64,000 bases of DNA from Streptococcus sp. D7B5 (GCF_029691405.1 NZ_CP121467.1:310001-374000); one strand, 5' to 3'. Positions 8,185 through 18,167 are shown, counted from the first letter of the stretch. A program made the numbers and translations. The notes: generated from the sequence alone by a model not told the origin.

Positions 8185-8895
8185 ATGTCTATCCATATTG
8201 CTGCTCAGCAGGGTGAAATTGCTGATAAAATTCTTCTTCCTGGGGATCCTCTTCGTGCGAAATTTATTGCGGAAAACTTCCTTGAAGATGCTGTTTGTTT
8301 TAACGAAGTGCGTAACATGTTTGGTTACACTGGTACTTACAAGGGTCACCGTGTATCGGTCATGGGAACTGGGATGGGGATGCCATCCATTTCGATTTAT
8401 GCGCGTGAGTTGATTGTGGACTACGGTGTAAAGAAATTGATCCGTGTGGGAACTGCGGGTTCGTTAAACGAGGATGTTCATGTCCGTGAATTGGTTTTGG
8501 CGCAAGCAGCTGCAACCAACTCAAACATCATCCGCAACGACTGGCCACAGTATGATTTCCCACAAATCGCTAGTTTTGACTTGCTAGACAAGGCCTACCA
8601 TATCGCCAAAGAACTAGGTATGACCACCCACGTTGGGAACGTTTTGTCATCAGATGTCTTTTACTCAAACTACTTTAAAAAGAACATCGAGCTTGGTAAA
8701 TGGGGAGTCAAGGCTGTGGAAATGGAAGCAGCAGCTCTTTACTATCTTGCTGCCCAACACCACGTCGATGCACTTGCTATCATGACCATTTCTGATAGCT
8801 TGGTCAATCCAGATGAAGACACTACGGCAGAAGAACGCCAAAATACCTTCACCGATATGATGAAGGTTGGTTTGGAAACCTTGATTGCAGAGTAA
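8185..8895 (+). CDS. deoD: Purine nucleoside phosphorylase, hexameric DeoD type
   Basis: Cleaves purine (deoxy)nucleosides, including adenosine, with phosphate. It is 236 residues, the usual DeoD size. Motifs: [19 protein letters not shown] (phosphate and substrate binding), [24 protein letters not shown] (ribose binding, Met-Glu) and TISDSLV with the catalytic Asp. The N-terminus [15 protein letters not shown] is typical, so the ATG is right, yet the bases before it (ctctttatatcataaact) contain no Shine-Dalgarno sequence. Downstream it shares a terminator hairpin with pavA. Together with PunA it covers 6-amino and 6-oxo purines. Confidence 0.95.
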   Translation: MSIHIAAQQGEIADKILLPGDPLRAKFIAENFLEDAVCFNEVRNMFGYTGTYKGHRVSVMGTGMGMPSISIYARELIVDYGVKKLIRVGTAGSLNEDVHVRELVLAQAAATNSNIIRNDWPQYDFPQIASFDLLDKAYHIAKELGMTTHVGNVLSSDVFYSNYFKKNIELGKWGVKAVEMEAAALYYLAAQHHVDALAIMTISDSLVNPDEDTTAEERQNTFTDMMKVGLETLIAE

Positions 8896-8906
8896 ATTGT
8901 AAACGA

Positions 8907-8938
8907 AAATCCTGATTTCACCTGAAATCAGGATTTTT
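8907..8938. terminator. Bidirectional terminator shared by deoD and pavA
   Basis: AAAATCCTGATTTCA pairs with TGAAATCAGGATTTT and has T runs on both strands. The pavA stop codon (8928-8930) lies inside the 3' arm, so the last pavA codons form part of the hairpin. Confidence 0.85.
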
Positions 8939-10583
8939 TCATAGATGCGATTTTTTCTGGGTCTGGTGTAACGCGGAGGGTCTTTTGTCCTGTGTAGGTT
9001 ACAAAACCGGGTTTGCCACCAGTTGGTTTATTGAGTTTCTTGACTTCAATCATATCCACCTGCACGAGATTTGACAAGCGCCCTTTGGAGAAGTAGGCAG
9101 CTAGTTCGGCCGCATCTGTTTTAACTTCATCAGATGGGGCAAGATTTCCTGAGATGACGACGTGGCTTCCAGGAATGTCCTTGGCATGGAACCAAAGTTC
9201 CTCCTTGCGGGCCATTTTAAAGGTCAATTCCTCATTTTGCAGGTTGTTTCGTCCGACATAGATGATGGTCTTGCCATCGCTCGCCAGATACTGTTCTGGT
9301 TTTTTGCGTTTCTGAATTTTCTCGCGTTGGCGTCTTCTAATAAAGCCAGTTTGGATCAATTCTTCACGGATTTCAGCGATTTCCTCCAGCCCAGCTTGAT
9401 TGAGAACAGTCTCGACACTTTCTAAATAAAGAATGGTAGCCTTGGTTTCTTCGATCAGTTCAGTCAGGTATTTGACTGCTTCTTTGAGTTTCTGGTAACG
9501 CTTAAAATAGCGTTGGGCATTCTGACTGGGAGTCAAGGCCTTATCAAGCGCAATGGTGATAGGTTGATTGGTGTAGTAGTTGTCCAAGGTAACCTGATCT
9601 TGGTCATTAGGCACTTGGTGGAGGAAGGTTGTCAACAATTCCCCTTTTTGGCGAAATTCCTCAGCATTGTCTGTTGCCAGTAATTCTTTTTCTTGTTTTT
9701 TCAGCTTATGTCGATTTTTCTGAAGTTCATTTTCAACACGTCGAATCAGTTCGCTGGCTTGCTGTTTGACACGGTCGCGTTCAGCCTTGTCCTTATAGTA
9801 GGTGTCCAGCAAGTCAGAAAGGCTGGCAAAAGGCTCTCCCACCTGATTTACAAAAGGAACTGGGCTGAAGGAAGTCTCTGTTAAGCATGGCTTGGTTTCT
9901 TGACTGAAAAAGTTTCGGAAAGTAGACAGTTTATCACTGACAAGAATGTTTTCCAATTCATTTGCCGTATCACGTCCCAGACCTTGAAAGAGACTTTGAA
10001 GATTTTTTGCAGTTAGTTCTTGGGTTTGCAGAATTTCAAAGAGTTTTTCATCCTTGACAGTAAAAGGATTGAGAGACTCGGTGCTTGGTGGAGCGAGATA
10101 GGTCGATCCGGGGAGCAAGGTGCGGTAGCTATTTTGTGAAAAGCCAACGTGTTTAATAACTTCGAGGATTCTATGGCTGCTTTTATCCACGAGGAGAATA
10201 TTACTGTGTTTGCCCATGATTTCGATAATCAAGGTAGCCTGAATATGGTCCCCAATCTCATTTTTATTGGAAACTGTAATTTCCACAATACGGTCATTTT
10301 CGATTTGCTCGATCGACTCAATCAGGGCACCCTGCAAATACTTTCTCAAAACCATGATAAAAGTGGAAGGTTGGGCTGGATTTTCAAAGGTTGTTTGGGT
10401 CAGCTGGATGCGACCAAAAACGGGATGAGCAGAGAGGAGCAGGCGATGGCTTTGGCGATTGCTGCGGATTTGCAAGACCAACTCTTGTTCAAAAGGTTGA
10501 TTGATTTTCTGGATGCGACCATTGACCAACTCTCTTCGCAATTCCTCAACCATATGGTGTAAAAAAAATCCGTCAAATGACAT
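8928..10583 (-). CDS. pavA: NFACT protein PavA/FbpA (RqcH family)
   Basis: A 551-residue NFACT protein. Streptococcal PavA was described as a surface fibronectin-binding adhesin without a signal peptide; its B. subtilis relative RqcH binds stalled 50S subunits and adds C-terminal alanine tails. Domains: NFACT-N (about 1-260) with the Asp-Arg pair D97-R98 in ENDRIVEI, the residues essential in RqcH; a coiled-coil middle (about 270-420, QKNRHKLKKQEKELL); and NFACT-R with FHAKDIPGSHVVI near residue 460. The frame extends 9 codons upstream, but MSFDGFFLHH is the conserved start and AGGAGAGAACG precedes it. No signal peptide is seen. It is divergent from ybeY. Confidence 0.93.
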   Translation of the reverse strand: MSFDGFFLHHMVEELRRELVNGRIQKINQPFEQELVLQIRSNRQSHRLLLSAHPVFGRIQLTQTTFENPAQPSTFIMVLRKYLQGALIESIEQIENDRIVEITVSNKNEIGDHIQATLIIEIMGKHSNILLVDKSSHRILEVIKHVGFSQNSYRTLLPGSTYLAPPSTESLNPFTVKDEKLFEILQTQELTAKNLQSLFQGLGRDTANELENILVSDKLSTFRNFFSQETKPCLTETSFSPVPFVNQVGEPFASLSDLLDTYYKDKAERDRVKQQASELIRRVENELQKNRHKLKKQEKELLATDNAEEFRQKGELLTTFLHQVPNDQDQVTLDNYYTNQPITIALDKALTPSQNAQRYFKRYQKLKEAVKYLTELIEETKATILYLESVETVLNQAGLEEIAEIREELIQTGFIRRRQREKIQKRKKPEQYLASDGKTIIYVGRNNLQNEELTFKMARKEELWFHAKDIPGSHVVISGNLAPSDEVKTDAAELAAYFSKGRLSNLVQVDMIEVKKLNKPTGGKPGFVTYTGQKTLRVTPDPEKIASMKKS

Positions 10584-10647
10584 CGTTCTCTCCTTGTGAT
10601 TGTATTCCATAGTATTATATCAAAAAGGTAGAATAAAATCATGGAAA

Positions 10648-10658
10648 TGTGGTATAAT
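10648..10658 (+). promoter_or_regulatory. Extended -10 promoter for the ybeY operon
   Basis: TGTGGTATAAT with TATAAT at 10653-10658, 29 bases before the ybeY ATG, in the pavA-ybeY divergent gap. Confidence 0.6.
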
Positions 10659-10687
10659 AAAGCCAAGTAAAGAGAATCGAGAAGTAC

Positions 10688-11185
10688 ATGTATATTGAAA
10701 TGGTAGATGAAACTGGTCAAGTTTCACAAGAAATCTTGCAACAAACCCAAGAAATTTTGGAATTTGCAGCCCAAAAAATAGGAAAAGAAGACAAGGAGAT
10801 GGCAGTTACTTTTGTGACCAACGAGCGTAGCCACGAACTCAACCTCGAGTACCGTGATACGGATCGTCCGACAGATGTCATCAGCCTTGAGTATAAACCA
10901 GAGTTGGACATTGCCTTTGATGAAGAAGATTTGCTTGAAAATCCTGAATTAGCAGAGATGATGTCTGAGTTTGATGCCTATATTGGGGAACTGTTCATCT
11001 CTATCGATAAAGCGCATGAGCAGGCTGAGGAATATGGCCACAGCTTTGAGCGTGAAATGGGCTTCTTGGCAGTACACGGCTTTTTACATATCAACGGCTA
11101 CGATCACTACACTCCGGAAGAAGAAGCGGAGATGTTCGGTTTACAAGAAGAAATTTTGACAGCCTATGGACTCACAAGACAATAA
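10688..11185 (+). CDS. ybeY: Endoribonuclease YbeY (16S rRNA maturation and quality control)
   Basis: Metal-dependent endoribonuclease of the UPF0054 family, involved in 16S rRNA 3' end processing and ribosome quality control. It is 165 residues. The family zinc motif H-x3-H-x5-H is visible as [11 protein letters not shown] with His130, His134 and His140. An acidic central insertion ([15 protein letters not shown], about 77-91) is typical of streptococcal forms. It begins the chain ybeY-dgkA-era, a common Firmicute order. The last codons overlap the start of dgkA by 20 bases, so the two are probably translationally coupled. Confidence 0.95.
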   Translation: MYIEMVDETGQVSQEILQQTQEILEFAAQKIGKEDKEMAVTFVTNERSHELNLEYRDTDRPTDVISLEYKPELDIAFDEEDLLENPELAEMMSEFDAYIGELFISIDKAHEQAEEYGHSFEREMGFLAVHGFLHINGYDHYTPEEEAEMFGLQEEILTAYGLTRQ

Positions 11186-11561
11186 ACGAAAATGGAAAAA
11201 TCGTGACCTGGTATCCAGTTTAGAATTTGCCCTTACAGGAATTCTGACTGCTTTCAAGGAAGAACGCAATATGCGAAAACATGCAGTGACGGCTCTAGTA
11301 GTCATCCTTGCAGGTTTTGTTTTTCAGGTGTCACGAATCGAATGGCTCTTTCTCCTAATGAGCATTTTCTTGGTAGTGGCTTTTGAGATTATTAACTCCG
11401 CTATCGAAAATGTGGTGGATCTAGCCAGTCACTATCACTTTTCTATGTTGGCAAAGAAAGCCAAGGACATGGCAGCAGGAGCCGTGCTAGTTGTCTCTCT
11501 TTTTGCTGCAGTGACAGGTGCACTTATCTTTCTCCCACGCATTTGGGATATACTATTTTAA
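11166..11561 (+). CDS. dgkA: Undecaprenol/diacylglycerol kinase family protein
   Basis: Small integral membrane lipid kinase. In Gram-positive bacteria this family phosphorylates undecaprenol, recycling the carrier lipid for wall synthesis. It is 131 residues with three hydrophobic segments (about 41-57, 60-75 and 96-125). The conserved motif [14 protein letters not shown] holds the Glu and Asn residues that bind Mg-ATP in DgkA. The N-terminus is cytoplasmic and basic ([15 protein letters not shown]). It overlaps ybeY by 20 bases and era starts 16 bases downstream, the standard Firmicute arrangement. Confidence 0.93.
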   Translation: MDSQDNKRKWKNRDLVSSLEFALTGILTAFKEERNMRKHAVTALVVILAGFVFQVSRIEWLFLLMSIFLVVAFEIINSAIENVVDLASHYHFSMLAKKAKDMAAGAVLVVSLFAAVTGALIFLPRIWDILF

Positions 11562-11577
11562 ACACTAAGAGGAAATT

Positions 11578-12477
11578 ATGACATTTAAATCAGGCTTTGT
11601 AGCTATTTTGGGACGTCCCAATGTTGGGAAGTCAACATTTTTAAATCACGTCATGGGGCAAAAGATTGCCATTATGAGTGACAAGGCGCAGACAACGCGC
11701 AATAAAATCATGGGGATTTACACCACAGATAAGGAGCAAATCGTCTTTATCGATACACCTGGGATTCACAAGCCAAAAACAGCTCTTGGAGATTTCATGG
11801 TGGAATCTGCTTATAGCACCCTTCGTGAAGTAGATACTGTTCTATTCATGGTGCCAGCTGATGAGCCACGTGGTAAGGGCGACGACATGATTATCGAGCG
11901 TCTGAAAGCTGCCAAAGTGCCTGTGATTCTGGTGGTGAATAAGATTGACAAGGTCCATCCAGACCAGCTTTTGGCTCAAATTGATGACTTCCGTAACCAG
12001 ATGGACTTCAAGGAAATCGTTCCTATTTCAGCTCTTCAAGGAAATAACGTTTCTCGTCTAATCGATATTTTGAGTGAAAATCTGGAGGAAGGGTTCCAGT
12101 ATTTCCCATCTGATCAAATCACAGATCATCCTGAGCGTTTCTTGGTTTCTGAAATGATCCGTGAGAAAGTCTTGCACCTAACGCGAGAAGAGATTCCTCA
12201 CTCAGTTGCAGTGGTAGTTGACTCCATGAAGCGTGACGAAGAGACAGACAAGGTTCATATCCGTGCAACCATCATGGTCGAGCGTGATAGTCAAAAAGGT
12301 ATTATCATCGGTAAAGGTGGCGCCATGCTCAAGAAAATTGGGACCATGGCCCGTCGTGATATCGAACTCATGCTAGGGGACAAGGTTTTCCTAGAAACTT
12401 GGGTCAAGGTCAAGAAAAACTGGCGTGATAAAAAGCTAGATTTGGCTGACTTTGGCTATAATGAAAAAGAATACTAA
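11578..12477 (+). CDS. era: Era GTPase, 16S rRNA/30S assembly factor
   Basis: Essential GTPase that binds the 3' end of 16S rRNA during small-subunit maturation. It is 299 residues, full length. G1 is GRPNVGKS (12-19), followed by a switch I region, then G3 DTPGIHKP and G4 NKID; the C-terminal KH domain has [15 protein letters not shown] near residue 240. The start is preceded by AAGAGGAAATT. It lies in the ybeY-dgkA-era operon, which pairs two 16S maturation factors. No anomaly is seen. Confidence 0.97.
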   Translation: MTFKSGFVAILGRPNVGKSTFLNHVMGQKIAIMSDKAQTTRNKIMGIYTTDKEQIVFIDTPGIHKPKTALGDFMVESAYSTLREVDTVLFMVPADEPRGKGDDMIIERLKAAKVPVILVVNKIDKVHPDQLLAQIDDFRNQMDFKEIVPISALQGNNVSRLIDILSENLEEGFQYFPSDQITDHPERFLVSEMIREKVLHLTREEIPHSVAVVVDSMKRDEETDKVHIRATIMVERDSQKGIIIGKGGAMLKKIGTMARRDIELMLGDKVFLETWVKVKKNWRDKKLDLADFGYNEKEY

Positions 12478-12525
12478 GTAGAGGTGGGCTCATGCCTGCT
12501 TCTTGTTTTTACAGAAGGAGGATTT

Positions 12526-13350
12526 ATGCCTGAATTACCAGAGGTTGAAACGGTTCGTCGTGGCTTAGAAAAATTGATTTTGGGAAAGAAGATTTCGAGT
12601 GTAGAGATTCGTTATCCCAAGATGGTCAAGACAGATTTGGACGAGTTTCAAAAGGAATTGCCTGGTCAAGTTGTTGTGTCAATGGGACGTCGTGGAAAAT
12701 ATTTGCTTTTTTACCTAACAGACAAGGTCTTGATTTCCCATCTGCGGATGGAGGGCAAGTATTTTTACTATCCAGACCAGGTTCCTGAACGCAAGCATGC
12801 CCATATTTTCATTGAGTTTGAAGATGGAGGCACGCTTGTTTATGAGGATGTACGCAAGTTTGGTACCATGGAACTATTGGTGCATGAACTTTTGGATGCC
12901 TACTTTGTTTCTAAAAAACTAGGGCCTGAGCCAATAGAGCAGGATTTTGATTTGCAGTCCTTCCAAGCTGCCCTATCCAAATCTAAAAAGCCTATCAAAT
13001 CTCACCTTCTAGACCAAACCTTGGTCGCTGGCCTTGGAAATATCTATGTGGATGAGGTTCTCTGGCGAGCTCAGGTCCATCCAGCTAGATCTTCCCAGAC
13101 TTTGACAGCAGACGAAACGTCAGCTATACATAACCAGACCATTGCTGTTTTGGGTCAGGCTGTTGAAAACGGGGGCTCAACTATTCGAACCTATACCAAT
13201 GCCTTTGGGGAAGACGGAACCATGCAGGACTTCCATCAGGTTTATGATAAGACTGGACAAGCATGTTCGCGCTGTGGGACAGTGATTGAGAAGTTCCAGC
13301 TCGGTGGACGAGGAACTCATTTTTGTCCTCAGTGTCAAAGGAGGGACTGA
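12526..13350 (+). CDS. mutM: Formamidopyrimidine-DNA glycosylase
   Basis: Base excision repair glycosylase/AP lyase removing 8-oxoguanine and FaPy lesions, relevant to streptococci that make hydrogen peroxide. It is 274 residues. The N-terminal MPELPEVE gives the catalytic Pro (after Met removal) and Glu. A helix-two-turn-helix lies around residue 160 ([17 protein letters not shown]) and the C-terminal zinc finger has CSRCG and CPQCQ. The frame starts at 12484, but the ATG at 12526 is used because GAAGGAGG precedes it and Pro2 must follow the start. The stop overlaps the coaE start by one base (TGATG). Confidence 0.96.
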   Translation: MPELPEVETVRRGLEKLILGKKISSVEIRYPKMVKTDLDEFQKELPGQVVVSMGRRGKYLLFYLTDKVLISHLRMEGKYFYYPDQVPERKHAHIFIEFEDGGTLVYEDVRKFGTMELLVHELLDAYFVSKKLGPEPIEQDFDLQSFQAALSKSKKPIKSHLLDQTLVAGLGNIYVDEVLWRAQVHPARSSQTLTADETSAIHNQTIAVLGQAVENGGSTIRTYTNAFGEDGTMQDFHQVYDKTGQACSRCGTVIEKFQLGGRGTHFCPQCQRRD

Positions 13351-13955
13351 TGGGAAAAATCATTGGAATTACAGGAGGAATTGCCTCTGGTAAGTCAACT
13401 GTGACAAATTTTCTAAGAGAAAAAGGCTTCCAAGTGGTGGATGCCGATGCAGTCGTCCATGATCTACAAAAACCTGGGGGTCGTCTTTATCAGGTTTTAG
13501 TCCAGCATTTTGGACAGGAAATTCTCTTAGAAAATGGAGAACTCAATCGTCCTCTCCTAGCTAGTCTCATCTTTTCAAATCCTGAGGAGCGGGAATGGTC
13601 TAAGCAAACACAAGGAGAGATAATTCTTGAGGAACTGGCAGCATTGCGTGACCAGTTAGCCCAGACAGAAGCAATTTTTTTCATGGATATTCCCCTGCTT
13701 TTTGAACAGGGATATGCCAACTGGTTTGATGAAACGTGGCTGATCTATGTGGACTATGATGTCCAGTTAGAACGTTTCATGAAAAGGAATCATCTTTCTA
13801 AGGAAGTCGCCGAGTCTCGTCTGGCAGCTCAGTGGTCTTTAGAAGAAAAGAAAAAATTGGCGAGTCATATATTAGATAACAATGGCAGTCGTGATCAGCT
13901 CGTGAGTCAAGTAGTGAAGTTACTTGAAGGAGGCGATAGCTGTGCAAGAGATTAG
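13350..13955 (+). CDS. coaE: Dephospho-CoA kinase
   Basis: Last step of coenzyme A synthesis: phosphorylation of dephospho-CoA at the 3' hydroxyl. It is 201 residues, a P-loop kinase with Walker A GITGGIASGKST (7-18), the DADAVVHDL substrate motif near residue 32 and DIPLLFE near 110. The chosen ATG overlaps the mutM stop and has AAAGGAGGG upstream; earlier in-frame starts lie inside mutM without support. It overlaps the pmrA start by 14 bases. The mutM-coaE pairing is common in Firmicutes. Confidence 0.96.
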   Translation: MGKIIGITGGIASGKSTVTNFLREKGFQVVDADAVVHDLQKPGGRLYQVLVQHFGQEILLENGELNRPLLASLIFSNPEEREWSKQTQGEIILEELAALRDQLAQTEAIFFMDIPLLFEQGYANWFDETWLIYVDYDVQLERFMKRNHLSKEVAESRLAAQWSLEEKKKLASHILDNNGSRDQLVSQVVKLLEGGDSCARD

Positions 13956-15141
13956 TTGGAAAGAGAATCTTCGTGTCGCCTGGTTCGGTAGTTTTCTAAC
14001 GGGCGCCAGCATTTCCTTGGTCGTTCCTTTCATGCCTATCTTTGTAGAGCAGTTGGGAATTGAAGGGGACCAAGTTGCTTTTTATGCTGGATTAGCCATC
14101 TCAGTTTCGGCTGTTTCAGCAGCTCTAGTTTCTCCTATCTGGGGTATTCTTGCTGACAAGTACGGTCGAAAGCCCATGATGATTCGAGCTGGGCTTGCCA
14201 TGACCATCACTATGGGAGGTTTGGCCTTCGTGCCAAATATCTATTGGCTACTCTTTCTGCGCTTGCTTAATGGTGTATTTACTGGTTTTGTCCCCAATGC
14301 AACGGCCTTGATTGCTAGTCAGGTACCTAAAGATAAGTCTGGAGCGGCTCTGGGGACTTTATCTACAGGTGTTGTTGCAGGAACACTGACGGGTCCCTTT
14401 GTTGGAGGCTTGGTTGCTGAAATTTTTGGTATTCGTAATGTCTTTTTATTGGTAGGTGCTTTCTTATTTCTAGCTGCAATCCTAACCATTTTCTTTATCA
14501 AGGAAGATTTTCAGCCAGTGGCTAAGGAGAAGGCTATCCTAACGAAAGAAGTATTTTCTTCTTTCAAGTATCCTAGGCTTTTAGCGAACCTATTTTTGAC
14601 GAGCTTTGTCATTCAATTTTCAGCTCAATCAATTGGTCCCATTCTAGCTCTCTATGTGCGTGACTTAGGGCAAACTGAGAATCTCCTCTTTGTATCAGGA
14701 TTGATTGTATCCAGCATGGGATTTTCTAGCATGATGAGTGCTGGAATTCTAGGAAAACTTGGCGATAAGGTAGGGAATCATAGATTGTTGGTCACGGCAC
14801 AGATTTATTCCGTCATCATTTACCTTCTTTGTGCCCATGCGACCAGCCCCCTTCAACTTGGCTTGTATCGTTTTCTCTTTGGTTTGGGAACGGGAGCTCT
14901 CATACCGGGAGTCAATGCCCTTCTCAGTAAAATGACTCCAAAATCAGGTATTTCAAGGATTTTCGCCTTCAACCAAGTCTTTTTTTATCTCGGTGGAGTG
15001 ATTGGACCTATGGCGGGATCTGCAGTTGCAGGATATTTGGGCTATCATGCTGTCTTTTATGCGACAGCAGCCTGTGTAGCTTTCAGTTGTTTATGTAACA
15101 TAGTGCAATTTAGATCATTATTAAAAGTAAAGGAAATCTAG
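13942..15141 (+). CDS. pmrA: MFS multidrug efflux transporter PmrA
   Basis: Proton-driven efflux protein of the 12-helix major facilitator family. The pneumococcal homologue exports fluoroquinolones and dyes. It is 399 residues, the same length as pneumococcal PmrA. Visible features are the N-terminal helix with [21 protein letters not shown], the cytoplasmic loop motif [11 protein letters not shown] between helices 2 and 3, and a second copy [11 protein letters not shown] after helix 8. The start is GTG at 13942, supported by AAGGAGG ten bases upstream; a TTG six codons earlier lacks a site. The C-terminus LLKVKEI ends one base into the rpmG start codon. Confidence 0.93.
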
Positions 15142-15290
15142 TGCGAGTAAAAATCAATCTCAAGTGCTCCTCTTGTGGTAGCATCAATTATCTAACCAGT
15201 AAGAACTCCAAAACTCATCCAGACAAGATTGAGGTGTTAAAATATTGTCCAAAGGAAAGAAAAGTAACTTTACATCTTGAATCTAAGTAG
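15141..15290 (+). CDS. rpmG: 50S ribosomal protein L33
   Basis: A 49-residue ribosomal protein, too short for most gene callers. The sequence begins [20 protein letters not shown] and carries a CxxC pair (CSSC) plus a later YCPKERK, so only three cysteines are present and the zinc site is incomplete: the second knuckle has one Cys. This suggests a zinc-independent or intermediate C- type paralogue. The start is GTG, overlapping the last base of the pmrA stop, with AAAGG upstream. It is followed by secG, an order conserved in streptococci. Confidence 0.88.
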
Positions 15291-15296
15291 AATTTA

Positions 15297-15305
15297 TGGT
15301 AAAAT
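15297..15305 (+). promoter_or_regulatory. Possible internal promoter for secG
   Basis: TGGTAAAAT (extended -10) lies just after the rpmG stop and 24 bases before the secG ATG. Confidence 0.45.
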
Positions 15306-15329
15306 AATAGGGATTTTAAGGAGTTTGAT

Positions 15330-15563
15330 ATGTATAACCTATTATTAACCATTTTATTAGTATTATCTGTTGTGATTGTGATTGCGATTTTCATGCAACC
15401 AACCAAGAACCAATCCAGCAATGTATTTGATGCCAGCTCAGGTGATTTGTTTGAACGTAGTAAAGCGCGTGGTTTTGAAGCTGTGATGCAACGTTTGACA
15501 GGTATTTTAGTCTTTTTCTGGCTAGCCATTGCCTTAGCATTGACGGTATTATCAAGTAGATAA
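15330..15563 (+). CDS. secG: Protein translocase subunit SecG
   Basis: A 77-residue accessory subunit of the SecYEG translocon that aids SecA-driven export. It has two transmembrane helices (about residues 2-21, LLLTILLVLSVVIVIAIFMQ, and 56-75, GILVFFWLAIALALTVL) separated by the cytoplasmic loop with SGDLFERSKARGFEAVMQR, typical of SecG. The ribosome binding site TAAGGAG lies upstream. It ends the ybeY-secG gene run and is followed by a terminator and a BOX element. The order secG-rnr-smpB is conserved in Firmicutes. Confidence 0.93.
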   Translation: MYNLLLTILLVLSVVIVIAIFMQPTKNQSSNVFDASSGDLFERSKARGFEAVMQRLTGILVFFWLAIALALTVLSSR

Positions 15564-15568
15564 GAAAT

Positions 15569-15598
15569 GGGCAGGACTAGGTCTTTGCCTATTTTTAT
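15569..15598 (+). terminator. Terminator after secG
   Basis: GGGCAGGAC pairs with GTCTTTGCCT (with wobble), followed by ATTTTTATTTTT. Confidence 0.7.
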
Positions 15599-15601
15599 TT
15601 T

Positions 15602-15754
15602 TATACTCTTCAAAAATCAAATTCAAACCACGTCAGCGTCGGCTTGTCGTATATGTGTTACTGACTTCGTCAGTTCTATCCACAACCTCAAAACGGTATT
15701 TTGAGCAACCTGCGACTAGCTTTCTAGTTTGCTCTTTGATTTTTATTGAGTATT
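15602..15754 (+). repeat. BOX element (boxA-boxB-boxC)
   Basis: A typical streptococcal BOX repeat. It opens with TATACTCTTCAAAAATCAAA and CCACGTCAGC (boxA), contains a middle hairpin with ACTGACTTCGTCAGT (boxB, one copy), then ACCTCAAAAC..TTTTGAGCAACCTGCG, and ends with GTTTGCTCTTTGATTTTTATTGAGTA (boxC). The termini are complementary. BOX elements are non-autonomous, widespread in S. pneumoniae and close relatives, and are thought to be moved by an unknown transposase. This copy lies 59 bases before rnr and could alter its expression. Confidence 0.92.
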
Positions 15755-15812
15755 AAATGATGTTTGAGAAGGTCTTACAGTTAAAGAAAATTAAAAAATC
15801 TAGAAAGAAAAC

Positions 15813-18167
15813 ATGAAAGATAAAATTAAAGAATATTTGCAAGAGAAGGGGCGAGTGACGGTAAATGATCTAGCTCAGGCTCTCGGAAAGGATGGGTCCA
15901 AGGATTTCCGTGAGTTGATTAAAACCCTGTCTCTGATGGAAAGAAAGCACCTGATTCGTTTTGAAGATGATGGTAGTTTATGTCTGGACCAAAAGAAGAA
16001 ACATGAAATTACCCTCAAAGGGATTTTTCATGCCCATAAAAACGGCTTTGGCTTTGTCAGTCTAGAAGGCGAAGAGGACGATCTTTTTGTAGGAAAAAAC
16101 GATGTCAACTATGCCATTGATGGTGATACCGTAGAGGTGGTCATCAAGAAAGTCGCTGACCGCAACAAGGGAACTGCTGCAGAAGCAAAAATTATCGATA
16201 TCTTAGAGCATAGCCTGACGACAGTTGTCGGGCAAATCGTTTTGGATCAGGAAAAGCCCAAGTATGCGGGCTACATTCGTTCAAAGAATCAGAAAATCAG
16301 CCAACCGATTTATGTGAAGAAACCGGCTATCAAGTTGGAAGGGACAGAGGTTCTCAAGGTCTTTATCGATAAATACCCAAGTAAGAAACATGATTTCTTT
16401 GTCGCTAGTGTGCTAGACGTGGTGGGGCACTCGACTGATGCTGGGATTGATGTTCTTGAAGTCTTGGAATCCATGGATATTGTTTCAGAATTTCCAGAAG
16501 CTGTTCTCAAGGAGGCAGAAAGTGTACCGGAAGCTCCGTCTCAAAAGGATATGGAAGGTCGTCTGGACCTGAGAGATGAGATTACCTTTACCATTGACGG
16601 TGCGGATGCCAAGGACTTGGACGACGCAGTACACATCAAGACTTTGAAAAATGGAAATCTAGAACTCGGAGTTCACATCGCAGATGTTTCCTACTATGTG
16701 ACCGAGGGTTCTGCCCTTGACAAGGAAGCCCTTAACCGCGCGACTTCTGTCTACGTGACAGACCGAGTGGTGCCAATGCTTCCAGAGCGTTTGTCAAACG
16801 GCATCTGCTCTCTCAATCCTCAAGTAGATCGCTTGACCCAGTCTGCTATTATGGAAATTGATAAACACGGTCGTGTGGTTAATTACACCATTACCCAAAC
16901 AGTTATCAAGACTAGCTTCCGTATGACCTATAGCGCTGTCAATGACATCCTAGCTGGCGATGAGGAAAAGAGACAAGAGTTTAAGAAAATTGTTCCAAGT
17001 ATCGAACTCATGGCCAAGCTCCATGAAAGGCTAGAAAGCATGCGTGAGAAACGTGGTGCCCTTAACTTTGATACCAGTGAAGCTAAGATCTTGGTGGATA
17101 AAAAAGGCAAGCCAGTTGATATCGTTCTTCGTCAGCGTGGTGTTGCTGAGCGGATGATTGAGTCCTTCATGTTGATTGCTAATGAAACGGTTGCCGAGCA
17201 CTTTAGCAAGCTGGATCTACCTTTCATTTATCGGATTCACGAGGAGCCCAAGGCTGAAAAAGTTCAGAAGTTTATTGATTATGCTTCAAGCTTTGGTTTG
17301 CGGATTTATGGGACTGCCAGTGAGATTAGCCAGGAGGCGCTTCAAGACATCATGCGTGCTGTTGAGGGAGAACCCTATGCGGATGTATTGTCAATGATGC
17401 TTCTCCGTTCTATGCAACAGGCTCGTTATTCAGAGCATAATCACGGTCACTATGGACTAGCGGCCGACTATTACACTCACTTTACCAGCCCCATTCGTCG
17501 TTATCCTGACCTTCTTGTTCACCGAATGATTCGGGATTACGGCCGTTCTAAGGAAATAGCAGAGCATTTTGAACAAGTGATTCCAGAGATTGCAACCCAG
17601 TCTTCCAACCGTGAACGTCGTGCCATCGAGGCGGAGCGTGAAGTCGAAGCCATGAAAAAGGCTGAGTACATGGAAGAATACGTGGGCGAAGAGTACGATG
17701 CGGTTGTGTCTAGCATCGTTAAATTCGGTCTCTTTGTCGAATTGCCAAATACAGTCGAAGGCTTGATTCACATTACCAATTTGCCTGAATTTTATCATTT
17801 CAACGAGCGTGATTTGACTCTTCGTGGAGAGAAATCAGGAATCACTTTCCGTGTGGGACAGCAGATTCGCATTCGAGTTGAAAGAGCCGATAAGATGACA
17901 GGAGAGATTGATTTCTCTTTCGTACCTAGTGAGTTTGATGTCATTGAAAAAAGCTTGAAACAAGCTGGTCGAAGAGACAGGGGTCGTAGTTCAAGTCGTC
18001 GTTCAGATAAGAAGGAAGACAAGAGAAAATCAGGACGCTCAAATGATAAGCAAAAGCATTCACAAAAAGATAAAAAGAAAAAAGGCAAGAAACCTTTTTA
18101 CAAGGAAGTAGCTAAGAAAGGAGCCAAGCATGGCAAAGGGAGAGGGAAAGGTCGTCGCACAAAATAA
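15813..18167 (+). CDS. rnr: Ribonuclease R
   Basis: Processive 3'-5' exoribonuclease that degrades structured RNA and, with SmpB-tmRNA, clears non-stop mRNA. It is 784 residues: an N-terminal winged helix (1-60), two cold-shock-like domains, a RNB catalytic domain with the metal-binding aspartates in [11 protein letters not shown] (about 265-275), an S1 domain (about 630-710) and a Lys/Arg-rich tail ([15 protein letters not shown] and following). The ribosome binding site lies in CTAGAAAGAAAAC. The last 38 bases overlap smpB, tightly linking the two ribosome-rescue genes. Confidence 0.96.
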   Translation: MKDKIKEYLQEKGRVTVNDLAQALGKDGSKDFRELIKTLSLMERKHLIRFEDDGSLCLDQKKKHEITLKGIFHAHKNGFGFVSLEGEEDDLFVGKNDVNYAIDGDTVEVVIKKVADRNKGTAAEAKIIDILEHSLTTVVGQIVLDQEKPKYAGYIRSKNQKISQPIYVKKPAIKLEGTEVLKVFIDKYPSKKHDFFVASVLDVVGHSTDAGIDVLEVLESMDIVSEFPEAVLKEAESVPEAPSQKDMEGRLDLRDEITFTIDGADAKDLDDAVHIKTLKNGNLELGVHIADVSYYVTEGSALDKEALNRATSVYVTDRVVPMLPERLSNGICSLNPQVDRLTQSAIMEIDKHGRVVNYTITQTVIKTSFRMTYSAVNDILAGDEEKRQEFKKIVPSIELMAKLHERLESMREKRGALNFDTSEAKILVDKKGKPVDIVLRQRGVAERMIESFMLIANETVAEHFSKLDLPFIYRIHEEPKAEKVQKFIDYASSFGLRIYGTASEISQEALQDIMRAVEGEPYADVLSMMLLRSMQQARYSEHNHGHYGLAADYYTHFTSPIRRYPDLLVHRMIRDYGRSKEIAEHFEQVIPEIATQSSNRERRAIEAEREVEAMKKAEYMEEYVGEEYDAVVSSIVKFGLFVELPNTVEGLIHITNLPEFYHFNERDLTLRGEKSGITFRVGQQIRIRVERADKMTGEIDFSFVPSEFDVIEKSLKQAGRRDRGRSSSRRSDKKEDKRKSGRSNDKQKHSQKDKKKKGKKPFYKEVAKKGAKHGKGRGKGRRTK

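Noticed and set aside
10149..10562. A 137-codon open frame on the + strand inside pavA
   Set aside because: It lies opposite the conserved NFACT-N coding sequence, has no ribosome binding site and resembles no protein.
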